A DNA stretch of 62,926 nt from an uncultured Clostridium sp. (lineage in GTDB: Bacteria; Bacillota; Clostridia; Lachnospirales; Lachnospiraceae), in contig UQFC01000002.1 in the NCBI GenBank assembly GCA_900540335.1, positions 1 through 62,926 on the forward strand, read 5' to 3'. This document shows positions 33,948-41,329 of this stretch, one piece after another (within the stretch, counting starts at the first letter, position 1; each line of letters begins with the position of its first letter). A program made the translations under genes and the position numbers. The notes beneath the pieces are model-generated. The model had not been told where the DNA came from and did no database searches. It saw nothing but the letters and a program-made list of their open reading frames with translations.

Positions 33948-34862
33948 TTATTTTACGCCATACTTATCAATAACGCCCATCTCGCCCATCATCTTTTCCA
34001 GATTTGCCAGTTTCTGTCCTGTATACTCCTCATAAGGCTTTCTTAAATGACCGCCCGGAAGTCCCAGCACCCGTAAAGCTGCTTTAATAACAATCGGGTT
34101 GCTGAAGGTGTAAAGCTCCTGCAGAAGCGGGAACCACTTAAAATATTCGCTCCGGCACTCCTCAATAATCTCCATGCTGGTCCACGGTCTGGAATATAAT
34201 GCTGCTTCTTCCGGAATAATATTTCCTCCAATGTTTGCAGTTCCGGTTCCGCCTACACCCAGAGTCGGGATTACGATAGAATAGTGCGGATAATCACAGC
34301 ACATGATCTTCACTTTTCCTTCGCACAGACGCTGTACCTGCACTAACTGCTCTACGCTGGGCATTGCCTCTTTATCTACTACAAAATTAGGATGTGCATC
34401 AGAAAGCTTTTTAATCGTTTCCGGCATTACCTGTACACCAAGACGGCTGGGGTTATTATAAATACCGCAGGGAATGTCTACTGCACTCATACAGGTATCC
34501 AGATGCGTGTGAGCTGCATGCTGATTAATCAGAACATAAGGAGGAACTGTGAAAATTACGCCATCTGCCCCTTCTTTCTCACAGTACTGAGCAAACTCTA
34601 CACTCATTTCGGTAGTGAAAGAAGCTGCACTGAAGAACACCGGAATTTTTCCCTTTGTCATAGAAATAACTTCTTTTACAATAGCCTTCTTTTCTTCCTG
34701 TGTCAACAGCGTTACTTCGCCGGCAGAACCCAGAATAAATAACTGGGATGTGCCATACTTGATCTGACGATTGATCAGTGTCTCAAATCCCTGAAAATCA
34801 ATTTTGTTGTCCTCCGTAAACGGAGTCGGCATTGCTACCCAAGAACCCTGTAAATTTGTCAT
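33948..34862 (-). CDS. Dihydrodipicolinate synthase/N-acetylneuraminate lyase-family protein
   Basis: TIM-barrel class I lyase of 304 residues. Visible are GSWVAMPTPFTEDNKIDF, LFILGSAGEVTLLTQEEK (normally GTTGE in DapA), the Tyr in GIYNNPSRLGV and the Schiff-base Lys in FVVDKEAMPS. The changed GSAGE motif and the catabolic operon argue against lysine synthesis. Relatives include pyrroline-4-hydroxy-2-carboxylate deaminase of hydroxyproline catabolism, which fits the dehydrogenase genes upstream. The ATG at 34862 has AGAGAGGGAATCGTT upstream; the longer frame overlaps a hairpin. Confidence 0.87.
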   Translation of the reverse strand: MTNLQGSWVAMPTPFTEDNKIDFQGFETLINRQIKYGTSQLFILGSAGEVTLLTQEEKKAIVKEVISMTKGKIPVFFSAASFTTEMSVEFAQYCEKEGADGVIFTVPPYVLINQHAAHTHLDTCMSAVDIPCGIYNNPSRLGVQVMPETIKKLSDAHPNFVVDKEAMPSVEQLVQVQRLCEGKVKIMCCDYPHYSIVIPTLGVGGTGTANIGGNIIPEEAALYSRPWTSMEIIEECRSEYFKWFPLLQELYTFSNPIVIKAALRVLGLPGGHLRKPYEEYTGQKLANLEKMMGEMGVIDKYGVK

Positions 34863-34906
34863 AACGATTCCCTCTCTTTTCTTTTTGATTTTTATAATTA
34901 TTTTCA

Positions 34907-34946
34907 TTCTGCAGCTGTTCAGAACCGGCTCTGAACAGCTGCAGAA
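34907..34946 (-). promoter_or_regulatory. Intercistronic hairpin between the DAO-type subunit and the DapA-family gene
   Basis: TTCTGCAGCTGTTCAGA and its exact complement form a 17-bp stem with a 6-nt loop directly after a stop codon. No T-run follows, so processing, stability control or partial attenuation is more likely than full termination. Confidence 0.8.
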
Positions 34947-34947
34947 T

Positions 34948-36120
34948 TTATTTCAGTGCAAACCGATTGGTATCAAAACCTTCCGCTGCAGGAACCTCTG
35001 TTTTTCCATCTACAATTAAATCTGATACCAGCTTTCCTGTAGCAGGCGCCAAACTGATTCCGTCTCCTTCATGACCAGCTGCCATAAAGAATCCGGGAAC
35101 CCCGTCCACATAACCAATCAAAGGCCGTCCATCTGGAGTGTAAGGCCGCAAACCGCCCATAGTCCGGATGATATTGAGATTTTTCAAACCAGGAACCAGG
35201 TGTACGGCATTACTCAGAATGGTACTCAAACCATCTACCGTATTGGAGACATCATACCCTACAAATTCTCTGGTTGCTCCAAACATCACATTGCCTTTTT
35301 CTGACTGGGTCAGACATAAGCCAACTCCCAGCTTTGCTTTCATTGATGTATCTTTCTTTAAAACCTCCGGATGATGCTTCGCTACAATATATCTTGCATT
35401 GATCACGCTTCTGTGAATAAATTCAGGCACTGTCTCTGTTATAAATGCCTGGCCGCGTCTCGGTGTAATGGGAATCTTCAGTCCAGCCATTGCTCCGATT
35501 TCCGGTGCCCATACGCCTGCTGCATTGACTACTGTATCTGCGTAAATGGTACCCTCCTGCGTTTCTACGCCTTTTACAGCACCATCTTCCATCACCAGTC
35601 CGGTTACCGGACATCCTGTTTTAATAACAGCCCCTAACTCTTCCGCCTTATCTGCAAATGCCATGGTCAGCATATACGGATTTACCTCACCGTCCCAGTC
35701 ACAGCAGGCTGCTGCAACAAAGGCATCCGGATTCAAACCGGGCTGCATTGCAAGAGCTTCCTCTTTTGTAATAATTTTAGAAGGCAGTCCCAGTTCATTC
35801 TGCTTTTGTACAATTTCCTGCATTACCTTCAGTTCCGGTTCTGATTCAATCAAAACCAGGTATCCCTTTTGTACAAACTCCAGTTTTCGTCCCAGCTCCT
35901 GTTCCAGCTTCTTAAACATCTCCAGGCTGTAAATGCCCAGAACCAGATGTTCATTGGGAGCCTTGGACTGCAGAAGAATTCCCTGATCACAGGCTCCGCT
36001 CGAACCATTTACCAGGTACTTTTTTTCCAGCAGAATGACTTTTTTTCCTCTCTTCGTCAGATAATAGGCAATGGCACTTCCAATCACTCCACCGCCGATA
36101 ATGACTACATCAGTCCTCAT
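34948..36120 (-). CDS. FAD-dependent DAO-family dehydrogenase subunit (D-hydroxyproline/opine dehydrogenase beta-like)
   Basis: Protein of 390 residues of the DadA/glycine oxidase fold. FAD motif VVIIGGGVIGSAIAYYL at the N-terminus, ILLEKKYLVNGSSGACDQGI, PRRGQAFITE near 265 and the C-terminal GGLRPYTPDGRPLIGYVDG, GHEGDGISLAPATG blocks. It oxidises an amine or imino acid. Genes for an NAD/FAD partner and three Fe-S proteins overlap upstream, which is the arrangement of heteromeric D-hydroxyproline dehydrogenase, opine oxidase and HcnABC. The ATG at 36120 overlaps the preceding gene by 11 bp and has GGAAGGGAGG upstream. Confidence 0.9.
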   Translation of the reverse strand: MRTDVVIIGGGVIGSAIAYYLTKRGKKVILLEKKYLVNGSSGACDQGILLQSKAPNEHLVLGIYSLEMFKKLEQELGRKLEFVQKGYLVLIESEPELKVMQEIVQKQNELGLPSKIITKEEALAMQPGLNPDAFVAAACCDWDGEVNPYMLTMAFADKAEELGAVIKTGCPVTGLVMEDGAVKGVETQEGTIYADTVVNAAGVWAPEIGAMAGLKIPITPRRGQAFITETVPEFIHRSVINARYIVAKHHPEVLKKDTSMKAKLGVGLCLTQSEKGNVMFGATREFVGYDVSNTVDGLSTILSNAVHLVPGLKNLNIIRTMGGLRPYTPDGRPLIGYVDGVPGFFMAAGHEGDGISLAPATGKLVSDLIVDGKTEVPAAEGFDTNRFALK

Positions 36121-36424
36121 GCGCTGCCTCCCTTCCCTCCTCTTCCAGGCCTGCGGCCATATCTCCAATATTCAAAAGACGTACAGGAAAACGCTGGGAA
36201 TGGCCGTGGCAAAGATCCAGATCTATTTTCTGCTCCCGCAGCATTTTTTCAATGTTTTTTCTGCAGGTCATCCCCTGACATACCCCCATGCCTGCATGGG
36301 TTCTCATCTTAATCGCCTTTAAACTGTCTGCCCCTGCGGCAATCGCCCGCTTAATATCTCCCACTGTAACCTCTTCGCAGCGGCATACATAAATATTATC
36401 ATCCTCCGGCTTCCACTCATTCAT
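36110..36424 (-). CDS. BFD-type (2Fe-2S) protein
   Basis: Protein of 104 residues with a bacterioferritin-associated-ferredoxin fold: CRCEEVTVGDIKRAIAAGA and, 30 residues on, GVCQGMTCRKNI, giving the pattern C-x-C ... C-x4-C. In Pseudomonas-type opine and hydroxyproline dehydrogenases this domain is the C-terminal part of the alpha subunit; here it is a separate gene. AGGAGGTGAACGCAG precedes the ATG. It overlaps both neighbours. Confidence 0.88.
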   Translation of the reverse strand: MNEWKPEDDNIYVCRCEEVTVGDIKRAIAAGADSLKAIKMRTHAGMGVCQGMTCRKNIEKMLREQKIDLDLCHGHSQRFPVRLLNIGDMAAGLEEEGREAAHED

Positions 36425-36917
36425 CTGCGTTCACCTCCTGCCCGGCAACAAAATGGCGATTAATAAAGCGAACTTCCATCACATATTCTTTCGGGATTTC
36501 TACTGTAACAATTGCCGTATGATCAAATGCCTTCGCTGTTCTCACCTGATGAACCACTCCCTTTGTCACAAACTGTCCCAGACGATCCGTACAGTCTACT
36601 GTCTGGCCTTTAACCGGCAGCGGCACATATTCATAAGGGAAGCTCACTAACGCTGTTTTCTCACTGTATACTGCATTTAAACCGAAAATAGCCAGTCCGG
36701 GACATCTCGTCATACAGATTCCGCAGCCGTTACATTTTTCCTCGTCCAGTGTAGGAAGGCCTGTGATTTCTTTTCCTACAGTTATGGCTCCCCTTGGGCA
36801 TGCCTCTTCACAGGGATTGCAGGGAATCTGCTGAAGACATTCAATACAGGCCACCGGTCCCAGCTTCATCCGCTCTTCTGACGGGATTCCAGGTCCACTC
36901 AATCTCGTTTTATTCAT
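36417..36917 (-). CDS. 4Fe-4S dicluster ferredoxin-like electron carrier
   Basis: Protein of 166 residues. Two Fe-S motifs are visible: CIECLQQIPCNPCEEACP and CNGCGICMTRCP (residues 24-41 and about 61-72). The C-terminal 90 residues have no cysteine cluster and look like a small beta domain (VTVEIPKEYVMEVRF). This subunit is not part of the aerobic D-hydroxyproline dehydrogenase complexes and probably passes electrons to an anaerobic acceptor. The ATG at 36917 overlaps the alpha-subunit stop in an ATGA arrangement. Confidence 0.88.
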   Translation of the reverse strand: MNKTRLSGPGIPSEERMKLGPVACIECLQQIPCNPCEEACPRGAITVGKEITGLPTLDEEKCNGCGICMTRCPGLAIFGLNAVYSEKTALVSFPYEYVPLPVKGQTVDCTDRLGQFVTKGVVHQVRTAKAFDHTAIVTVEIPKEYVMEVRFINRHFVAGQEVNADE

Positions 36918-38026
36918 ACCTGCACCCCACTTTCTTCCCATTCCTCATAATCCCGCTCTATTTTTGCCTTGGCATCTGCCCTGCGGCTTCCAAACTGTCC
37001 GCTTCTCAGAAGATTTAAACGCTCATGAATTTCCCGCTGCTTTTCTTTGGCTGTTTCTTTATCTAAATAGCCCAGGCTTTCTGCCGCTGTTACGCCTGCC
37101 AGCCTTCCTTCCTCCATAGCGGTACTGGCTTCCTCTACTCCTGCAATATCACCGGCAACATATATATCCGGGTTTGTGGTTTTCATTCCATCATCATGCA
37201 TTGGCACTACGCCGCCCAGAGCAGGACTTACAGTCATTTCACAGCCTCCCAGCTCTGCCAGTTCCGTCATGGGAGTCAGTCCCACTGCCATACAAACCGT
37301 ATCTGCCTCCAGTACCTTTTCTGTTCCCGGCACCGGATGGAACTGCTGGTCAAGCTGAACAAGCTCTACTTTTTCCACCCCGTCCTTGCCTGTTACCTTC
37401 TGAACTGTGTGAGAAAGATAAAAAGGAACGCCGGCCCTCTTCAGCTTATTGGCATGTACCCCATAACCTCCAATCGCCGGAGCTGCCTCAACCAGTCCCA
37501 CAACCTCTGCTCCGGCCTGAAGCAGCTGATAGGAAACAATCAGTCCCACATTTCCGGATCCTACCATAACCACTTTCTGTCCCGGCAGCACATGATGCAG
37601 ATTGATCATGGTCTGCGCTGCTCCTGCCGTCATAACACCCGGTAAAATGGAACCCTCAAAGCACAGATTGTTTTCATTGGCTCCTGTAGCCAGAATAATC
37701 TTTTTTGCATGAAGCTTTTTCACGCCATCCCTGTTTCCATAAAGCACATGGTTTTCTGAAAAAATTCCATATACCGGATATCCCAGCTGCACCTCTACTC
37801 CCAGTTCCTCAGTTTCCTTCAAAAGCATTTCTCCAATTCGAAATCCTCTTGTTCCCGCCCGGTGTACTCTGGAACCGAAAAATTTATGAATCTGTTTAAA
37901 AAGCTGTCCTCCCGGTCTTAAATTCTCATCAATTATCATAACCTGAACACCGGCCTTTGCTGCCTCACAGGCTGCAGACAGACCAGCCGGACCAGCACCT
38001 ACAATCAAGAGTTCTACTTCCCTCAT
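36914..38026 (-). CDS. NAD(P)/FAD-dependent dehydrogenase alpha-like subunit (HcnB/OoxA type)
   Basis: Flavoprotein of 370 residues. FAD motif LLIVGAGPAGLSAACEAAKAG, PGGQLFKQIHKFFGS, a second nucleotide motif KVVMVGSGNVGLIVSYQLLQAGAEV near 160 and IYVAGDIAGVEEASTAMEEGRLAG near 295. Alpha subunits of opine oxidases and D-hydroxyproline dehydrogenases are about 100 residues longer because they carry a BFD domain, which here is a separate downstream gene. The ATG at 38026 overlaps the preceding stop (ATGA) and has GGGAGGGACGAGA upstream. Confidence 0.9.
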   Translation of the reverse strand: MREVELLIVGAGPAGLSAACEAAKAGVQVMIIDENLRPGGQLFKQIHKFFGSRVHRAGTRGFRIGEMLLKETEELGVEVQLGYPVYGIFSENHVLYGNRDGVKKLHAKKIILATGANENNLCFEGSILPGVMTAGAAQTMINLHHVLPGQKVVMVGSGNVGLIVSYQLLQAGAEVVGLVEAAPAIGGYGVHANKLKRAGVPFYLSHTVQKVTGKDGVEKVELVQLDQQFHPVPGTEKVLEADTVCMAVGLTPMTELAELGGCEMTVSPALGGVVPMHDDGMKTTNPDIYVAGDIAGVEEASTAMEEGRLAGVTAAESLGYLDKETAKEKQREIHERLNLLRSGQFGSRRADAKAKIERDYEEWEESGVQV

Positions 38027-38349
38027 TCTCGTCCCTCCCATTGTCCAAGGCCTTTCTGAGTTTCCACTACCATTCCCTCACGAACCGGAGTCACGCAGGT
38101 TCTGGTGTTCGGAACTCCATCTACCACCATTTTGCAGTCATTGCAGCGTCCGATTCCACAAAAAATTCCTCTTGGCTGATCCTTTTTTTCCGTGTGTCTC
38201 ATAATGCGTACACCTGCTGCCAAAAGAGCCGCTGCCACCGGTTCTCCCGACACTGCCGGAATTTTTTTCCCGTCATAGATGATGTATGTATCCGGCTCAC
38301 GAAGCTCTTCCAGAATCGGATGCTCCATCACCCGATATGTTTCTCCCAT
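38023..38349 (-). CDS. (2Fe-2S)-binding gamma-like subunit (HcnA type)
   Basis: Protein of 108 residues with a plant-type 2Fe-2S domain: CGIGRCNDCKMVVDGVPNTRTC, pattern C-x4-C-x2-C-x12-C, preceded by a GEPVAAALLAAGVR helix. This is the third component of HcnABC-like and D-hydroxyproline dehydrogenase complexes. AAAGGGGGATTTTAC precedes the ATG. It is the first gene of the ten-gene operon. Confidence 0.9.
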   Translation of the reverse strand: MGETYRVMEHPILEELREPDTYIIYDGKKIPAVSGEPVAAALLAAGVRIMRHTEKKDQPRGIFCGIGRCNDCKMVVDGVPNTRTCVTPVREGMVVETQKGLGQWEGRE

Positions 38350-38432
38350 GTAAAATCCCCCTTTCTTTTTCGTTTCGGCATTTTGTCTGTAATGCCAGTA
38401 TTTTCACTCATCCCGCTTTTCTTCTCATGTCA

Positions 38433-38477
38433 TTTTGCACTGTTTTTTAATTTCTTTATTGATTTTATAGTGCAAAA
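38433..38477 (-). promoter_or_regulatory. Inverted repeat upstream of the redox operon
   Basis: TTTTGCACT (38433-38441) and AGTGCAAAA (38469-38477) form a perfect 9-bp inverted repeat separated by 27 AT-rich bases. It lies in the only untranscribed gap before the operon, where a control region is expected. Whether the adjacent Crp/Fnr-type protein binds here is unknown; the arms do not match the classical Crp or Fnr half-sites. Confidence 0.4.
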
Positions 38478-38511
38478 AAGAAGTTCATGTACGTATCATA
38501 CATGAACTTCT
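38474..38511 (-). terminator. Terminator of the Crp/Fnr gene
   Basis: On the minus strand GAAGTTCATGTA and TACATGAACTTC form a perfect 12-bp stem followed by TTTTTT. Confidence 0.93.
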
Positions 38512-38606
38512 TTATTTATTCTATCTATTGAAAAACATTGTTGCAATCGACTATTTGTATAAAATGTTACACTTTTCGCTTTCTTGTTCTATTTCTTTTA
38601 CCTCAG

Positions 38607-39299
38607 CTAATATTTATCATCCTCCATATTCTTGGCAAATTTTCTATACTCTGCCGCATTGATCTGAATCTTGTGATTCAGCATTCGGATAAAACCTTCT
38701 GCACACATCTCACTGATCAATTTGCTCACCGTTACTCTGGCGCCGCCCACAATCGTACTAAGTTCGTACTGCGTATAAGAAACATTCATTCCATACCAGG
38801 CTCCCTCAATCAGCCTGGACGTATCTGCTGCTGAACAGAATAAAAGCTTCAGCCTGTCCTTGCAGGAATTAAATGTAATGTTCTCAATCTCATGGCGCAT
38901 AATCAGCATCTTCTTGGAATAGCTGCACAAAATAGTTTCACGAAACAGCTTATTCGTGTCCATCAGATAATCATACTCCTGAAGCGGAAGCTTATAAAGA
39001 ACACTTTTTACCTCTGTTTTTGAATACAAACCTGTGGGTTCTGACAAAGAACAGGGCGTTTCTCCATAAAACCAGCCTGCTGCCAGTGTATATAGAATCT
39101 TTTCTGTTCCATCCAGCGACATCATATAATGGCAGGTACGCCCGCTGGCAACATAATATACCCCATCCAGAATCATTCCAGGCTCTAAAAACACCTTTTT
39201 TGCCGGATAAGTTAAAATTGTAGATCGCTCCTGAATTAATTTCTCTAAATCCTTTTGTGTCTCGTTCGGTTTTGTCAAACTTGATTTACTCCACAACAT
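38607..39299 (-). CDS. Crp/Fnr-family transcriptional regulator
   Basis: Protein of 230 residues. A cyclic-nucleotide-binding-like beta barrel (about 35-120, LEPGMILDGVYYVASGRTCHYMMSLDG) precedes a winged-helix Crp domain (about 150-225, YTQYELSTIVGGARVTVSKLISEMCAEGFI). There is no N-terminal Fe-S cysteine cluster, so oxygen sensing as in Fnr is not indicated. The ATG at 39299 fits better than the TTG at 39335, which would start about 6 bp from the predicted transcription start. It is upstream of the redox operon on the same strand, separated by a terminator, and is the obvious candidate regulator. Confidence 0.85.
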   Translation of the reverse strand: MLWSKSSLTKPNETQKDLEKLIQERSTILTYPAKKVFLEPGMILDGVYYVASGRTCHYMMSLDGTEKILYTLAAGWFYGETPCSLSEPTGLYSKTEVKSVLYKLPLQEYDYLMDTNKLFRETILCSYSKKMLIMRHEIENITFNSCKDRLKLLFCSAADTSRLIEGAWYGMNVSYTQYELSTIVGGARVTVSKLISEMCAEGFIRMLNHKIQINAAEYRKFAKNMEDDKY

Positions 39300-39347
39300 A
39301 CCCTGTTTCACTCCCTTTTCGGTAAAATGTTTCAATCTATTTTAAGT

Positions 39348-39376
39348 ATTTTATCATGATTTACAGGCTTCGTCAA
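39348..39376 (-). promoter_or_regulatory. Promoter of the Crp/Fnr gene
   Basis: TTGACG and TAAAAT on the minus strand with 17-bp spacing. Confidence 0.7.
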
Positions 39377-39415
39377 ATTCCATGGAGCAATAAATTGTAT
39401 CTGAATTCCATAAGA

Positions 39416-39445
39416 AAAACCCTAGAGTTACATCCCCAGGGCTTT
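39416..39445 (-). terminator. Terminator of the two-component/ABC operon
   Basis: On the minus strand AAGCCCT pairs with AGGGTTT (one G-T pair) over a 14-nt loop, followed by TTCTT. Confidence 0.7.
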
Positions 39446-39492
39446 CTGTTAAGCCAGCTGTCACTATCCATCCATTTCAAATGCAGAAGCTG

Positions 39493-39558
39493 GTTTCTTT
39501 ACCTCTTTTTTTCCGAAATCGCCCGAATGGCAATCCAGATGAGAAGAGCAGCCAGCCC
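39493..39558. repeat. Intact copy of the 66-bp repeat
   Basis: Covers the last 20 codons of the ABC permease gene plus 6 bp after its stop. The other copy is split at 25743-25785 and 27601-27627. Confidence 0.88.
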
Positions 39559-40389
39559 GACCTGGACCACCAGACTGACGGATGCCCAGTGGGTAATTAC
39601 CACTCCCTCCATTTCATTTCCAAACCACTGTCCTGCGTTGACTGATACCCGTTCCCGTCCGGTCAGACGGCTGATAATCAAAAGAAAGGTTGCTGCCGGA
39701 TTGGCCAGCAGAAGATAAAGACAACCGCCAGAGCCCCTCTGAATCACCGCCTGCCCGGCAGATGCCAGATACGCATCCAGCCGCATACTTCTCATATACC
39801 AGACAAAATAATTAACTGCGCAGGTTCCTGCCATCACAGCTGCTGTAATCCCGTAGGATGCCACTGTTGCCATTGTTGTCCTGCTGGCCAGAGCAGAACA
39901 GCACACCCCCAGACTTCCCACCAGAAGAGATGCTGCCGCAAAACATAAAAGAAGAATCAGAATATCTGACAGGGTAATTCCCCCATATACAAATACCATG
40001 GCAATGACCGGAAAACTGGATGCCACCAAAAGAGCCATGGTGCTTAAAGATGCCATCAGCTTTCCCACTACAATTTCCCAGGGACGCATTTTTGTAGCCA
40101 TCATCAGTTCCAGAGTCTTCCTCTCCCGCTCTCCGCTGATACTGCCTGCTGTTATGGCCGGCATAATGCAGATCAGCATCACAAACTCCAGGGCTGCCAC
40201 AAACAGATACAGATCCAGAAAGCTGGTATACTGCACCTCCGCTGTCAGCCGGACCTGGGCCAGAGTAGAATACATATTCAGCAGGGCAACCAGGGCCAGA
40301 ATCCCGTTGAAAACAAGAAGAACAAGAGCCAGACGAATGCTTCTGGCACTGACCATAATTTCCCGCTTATAAACCGGATTCGTCTTCAT
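39499..40389 (-). CDS. ABC-2-type transporter permease
   Basis: Membrane protein of 296 residues with about six helices. The N-terminus (NPVYKREIMVSARSIRL), the SGERERKTLELMMATKMRPWEIVVGKL block and a VVQVGLAALLIWIAI last helix match ABC-2 permeases linked to gliding-type (GldF-like) or Nat-type exporters. The start at 40389 overlaps the ATPase gene by 23 bp; longer frames lie inside the ATPase gene. It is the last gene of a five-gene operon with its own two-component system. Confidence 0.88.
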   Translation of the reverse strand: MKTNPVYKREIMVSARSIRLALVLLVFNGILALVALLNMYSTLAQVRLTAEVQYTSFLDLYLFVAALEFVMLICIMPAITAGSISGERERKTLELMMATKMRPWEIVVGKLMASLSTMALLVASSFPVIAMVFVYGGITLSDILILLLCFAAASLLVGSLGVCCSALASRTTMATVASYGITAAVMAGTCAVNYFVWYMRSMRLDAYLASAGQAVIQRGSGGCLYLLLANPAATFLLIISRLTGRERVSVNAGQWFGNEMEGVVITHWASVSLVVQVGLAALLIWIAIRAISEKKR

Positions 40390-41329
40390 AGGACAACACC
40401 ACCTTTTCTTTCTGATCATCTGTAATTTGCATAAACACCGCCTCCAGACTTCCAGGCTCCCTGGTAAAACCAAGAACCTGGACATCCGCCTCAATCAGCT
40501 GCCGCAAAAGCTCACTTTCCTGTCCGGCGCTTCCTGTAAAGCTTGCCATAATATTGGAATCCTTTACCGTAATCGTCCGCACCAGCGGATGCTCCTTCAA
40601 TACATTCAGCGCTGTCTCTATGTTCTTGTGAATCGTAATCATCACCGGTCTGGATGTCTGAATCCGCTCTACGATCTCATTCATGCTGCCGCTGATTACC
40701 ATTTTTCCGCTTTCGATAATCCCGATATGACTGCACAGCTCCGACAGCTCTGACAGGATATGCGAACTGATCAGAATGGTTTTCCCCTGCTCGTTCAGCT
40801 CCCTGACAATCCCGCGAAACTCGATTCTTGTTCTGGGATCCAGTCCGCTGGTGGGCTCATCCATAATCAGAAGGGACGGATTGTGAAGCAGGGCTCTGGC
40901 CAGTCCCAGCCGCTGCTTCATGCCCCGGGAAAGGCTTTCCACAAAAAAGTCCGCTTTCTCCCCCAGGCCCACCTGCTCCAACAGCATATTGGAACGTTTT
41001 CTTGCCTGAAATCCCTCCATGCCGTAGCAGGAAGCAAAAAACTCCATATATTCGGACACTTTCAAATTGTCATATACCCCGAAAGAATCCGGCACATATC
41101 CGATCTTCTCTCTGAGCCCGTAGGGATCTGCCGCCGCATCCATTCCGTCTATCTCCACACTTCCGCTGTCCGCCTGCAAAAGCCCTGTCATAATCCGGAT
41201 TGCTGTGGTTTTTCCCGCTCCGTTAGGCCCTACAAAACCATAGAGCGCGCCGTCAGCAATCTCCATATCCAGTCCGTTTAAGGCATGGTATCCTCCATAT
41301 GCCTTTCGAAGATTTCTGATTTTCAGCAT
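40367..41329 (-). CDS. ABC transporter ATP-binding protein
   Basis: ATPase of 320 residues. Walker A GPNGAGKTT near 36, Q-loop VPDSFGVYDNL, signature LSRGMKQRLGLARAL, Walker B LLIMDEPTSGLD and the switch His in SSHILSEL. The C-terminal extension of about 100 residues (after 215) is typical of CcmA/DrrA-type exporter ATPases. Signature LSRGM in place of LSGGQ is common in this subgroup. Its start overlaps the large upstream gene by one base. Confidence 0.93.
   Translation of the reverse strand: MLKIRNLRKAYGGYHALNGLDMEIADGALYGFVGPNGAGKTTAIRIMTGLLQADSGSVEIDGMDAAADPYGLREKIGYVPDSFGVYDNLKVSEYMEFFASCYGMEGFQARKRSNMLLEQVGLGEKADFFVESLSRGMKQRLGLARALLHNPSLLIMDEPTSGLDPRTRIEFRGIVRELNEQGKTILISSHILSELSELCSHIGIIESGKMVISGSMNEIVERIQTSRPVMITIHKNIETALNVLKEHPLVRTITVKDSNIMASFTGSAGQESELLRQLIEADVQVLGFTREPGSLEAVFMQITDDQKEKVVLSYEDESGL

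Noticed and set aside
33948..34862. Assignment as the lysine-pathway enzyme DapA
   Set aside because: The GTTGE-type motif is GSAGE, and the gene is in a transport/dehydrogenase operon without lysine genes.
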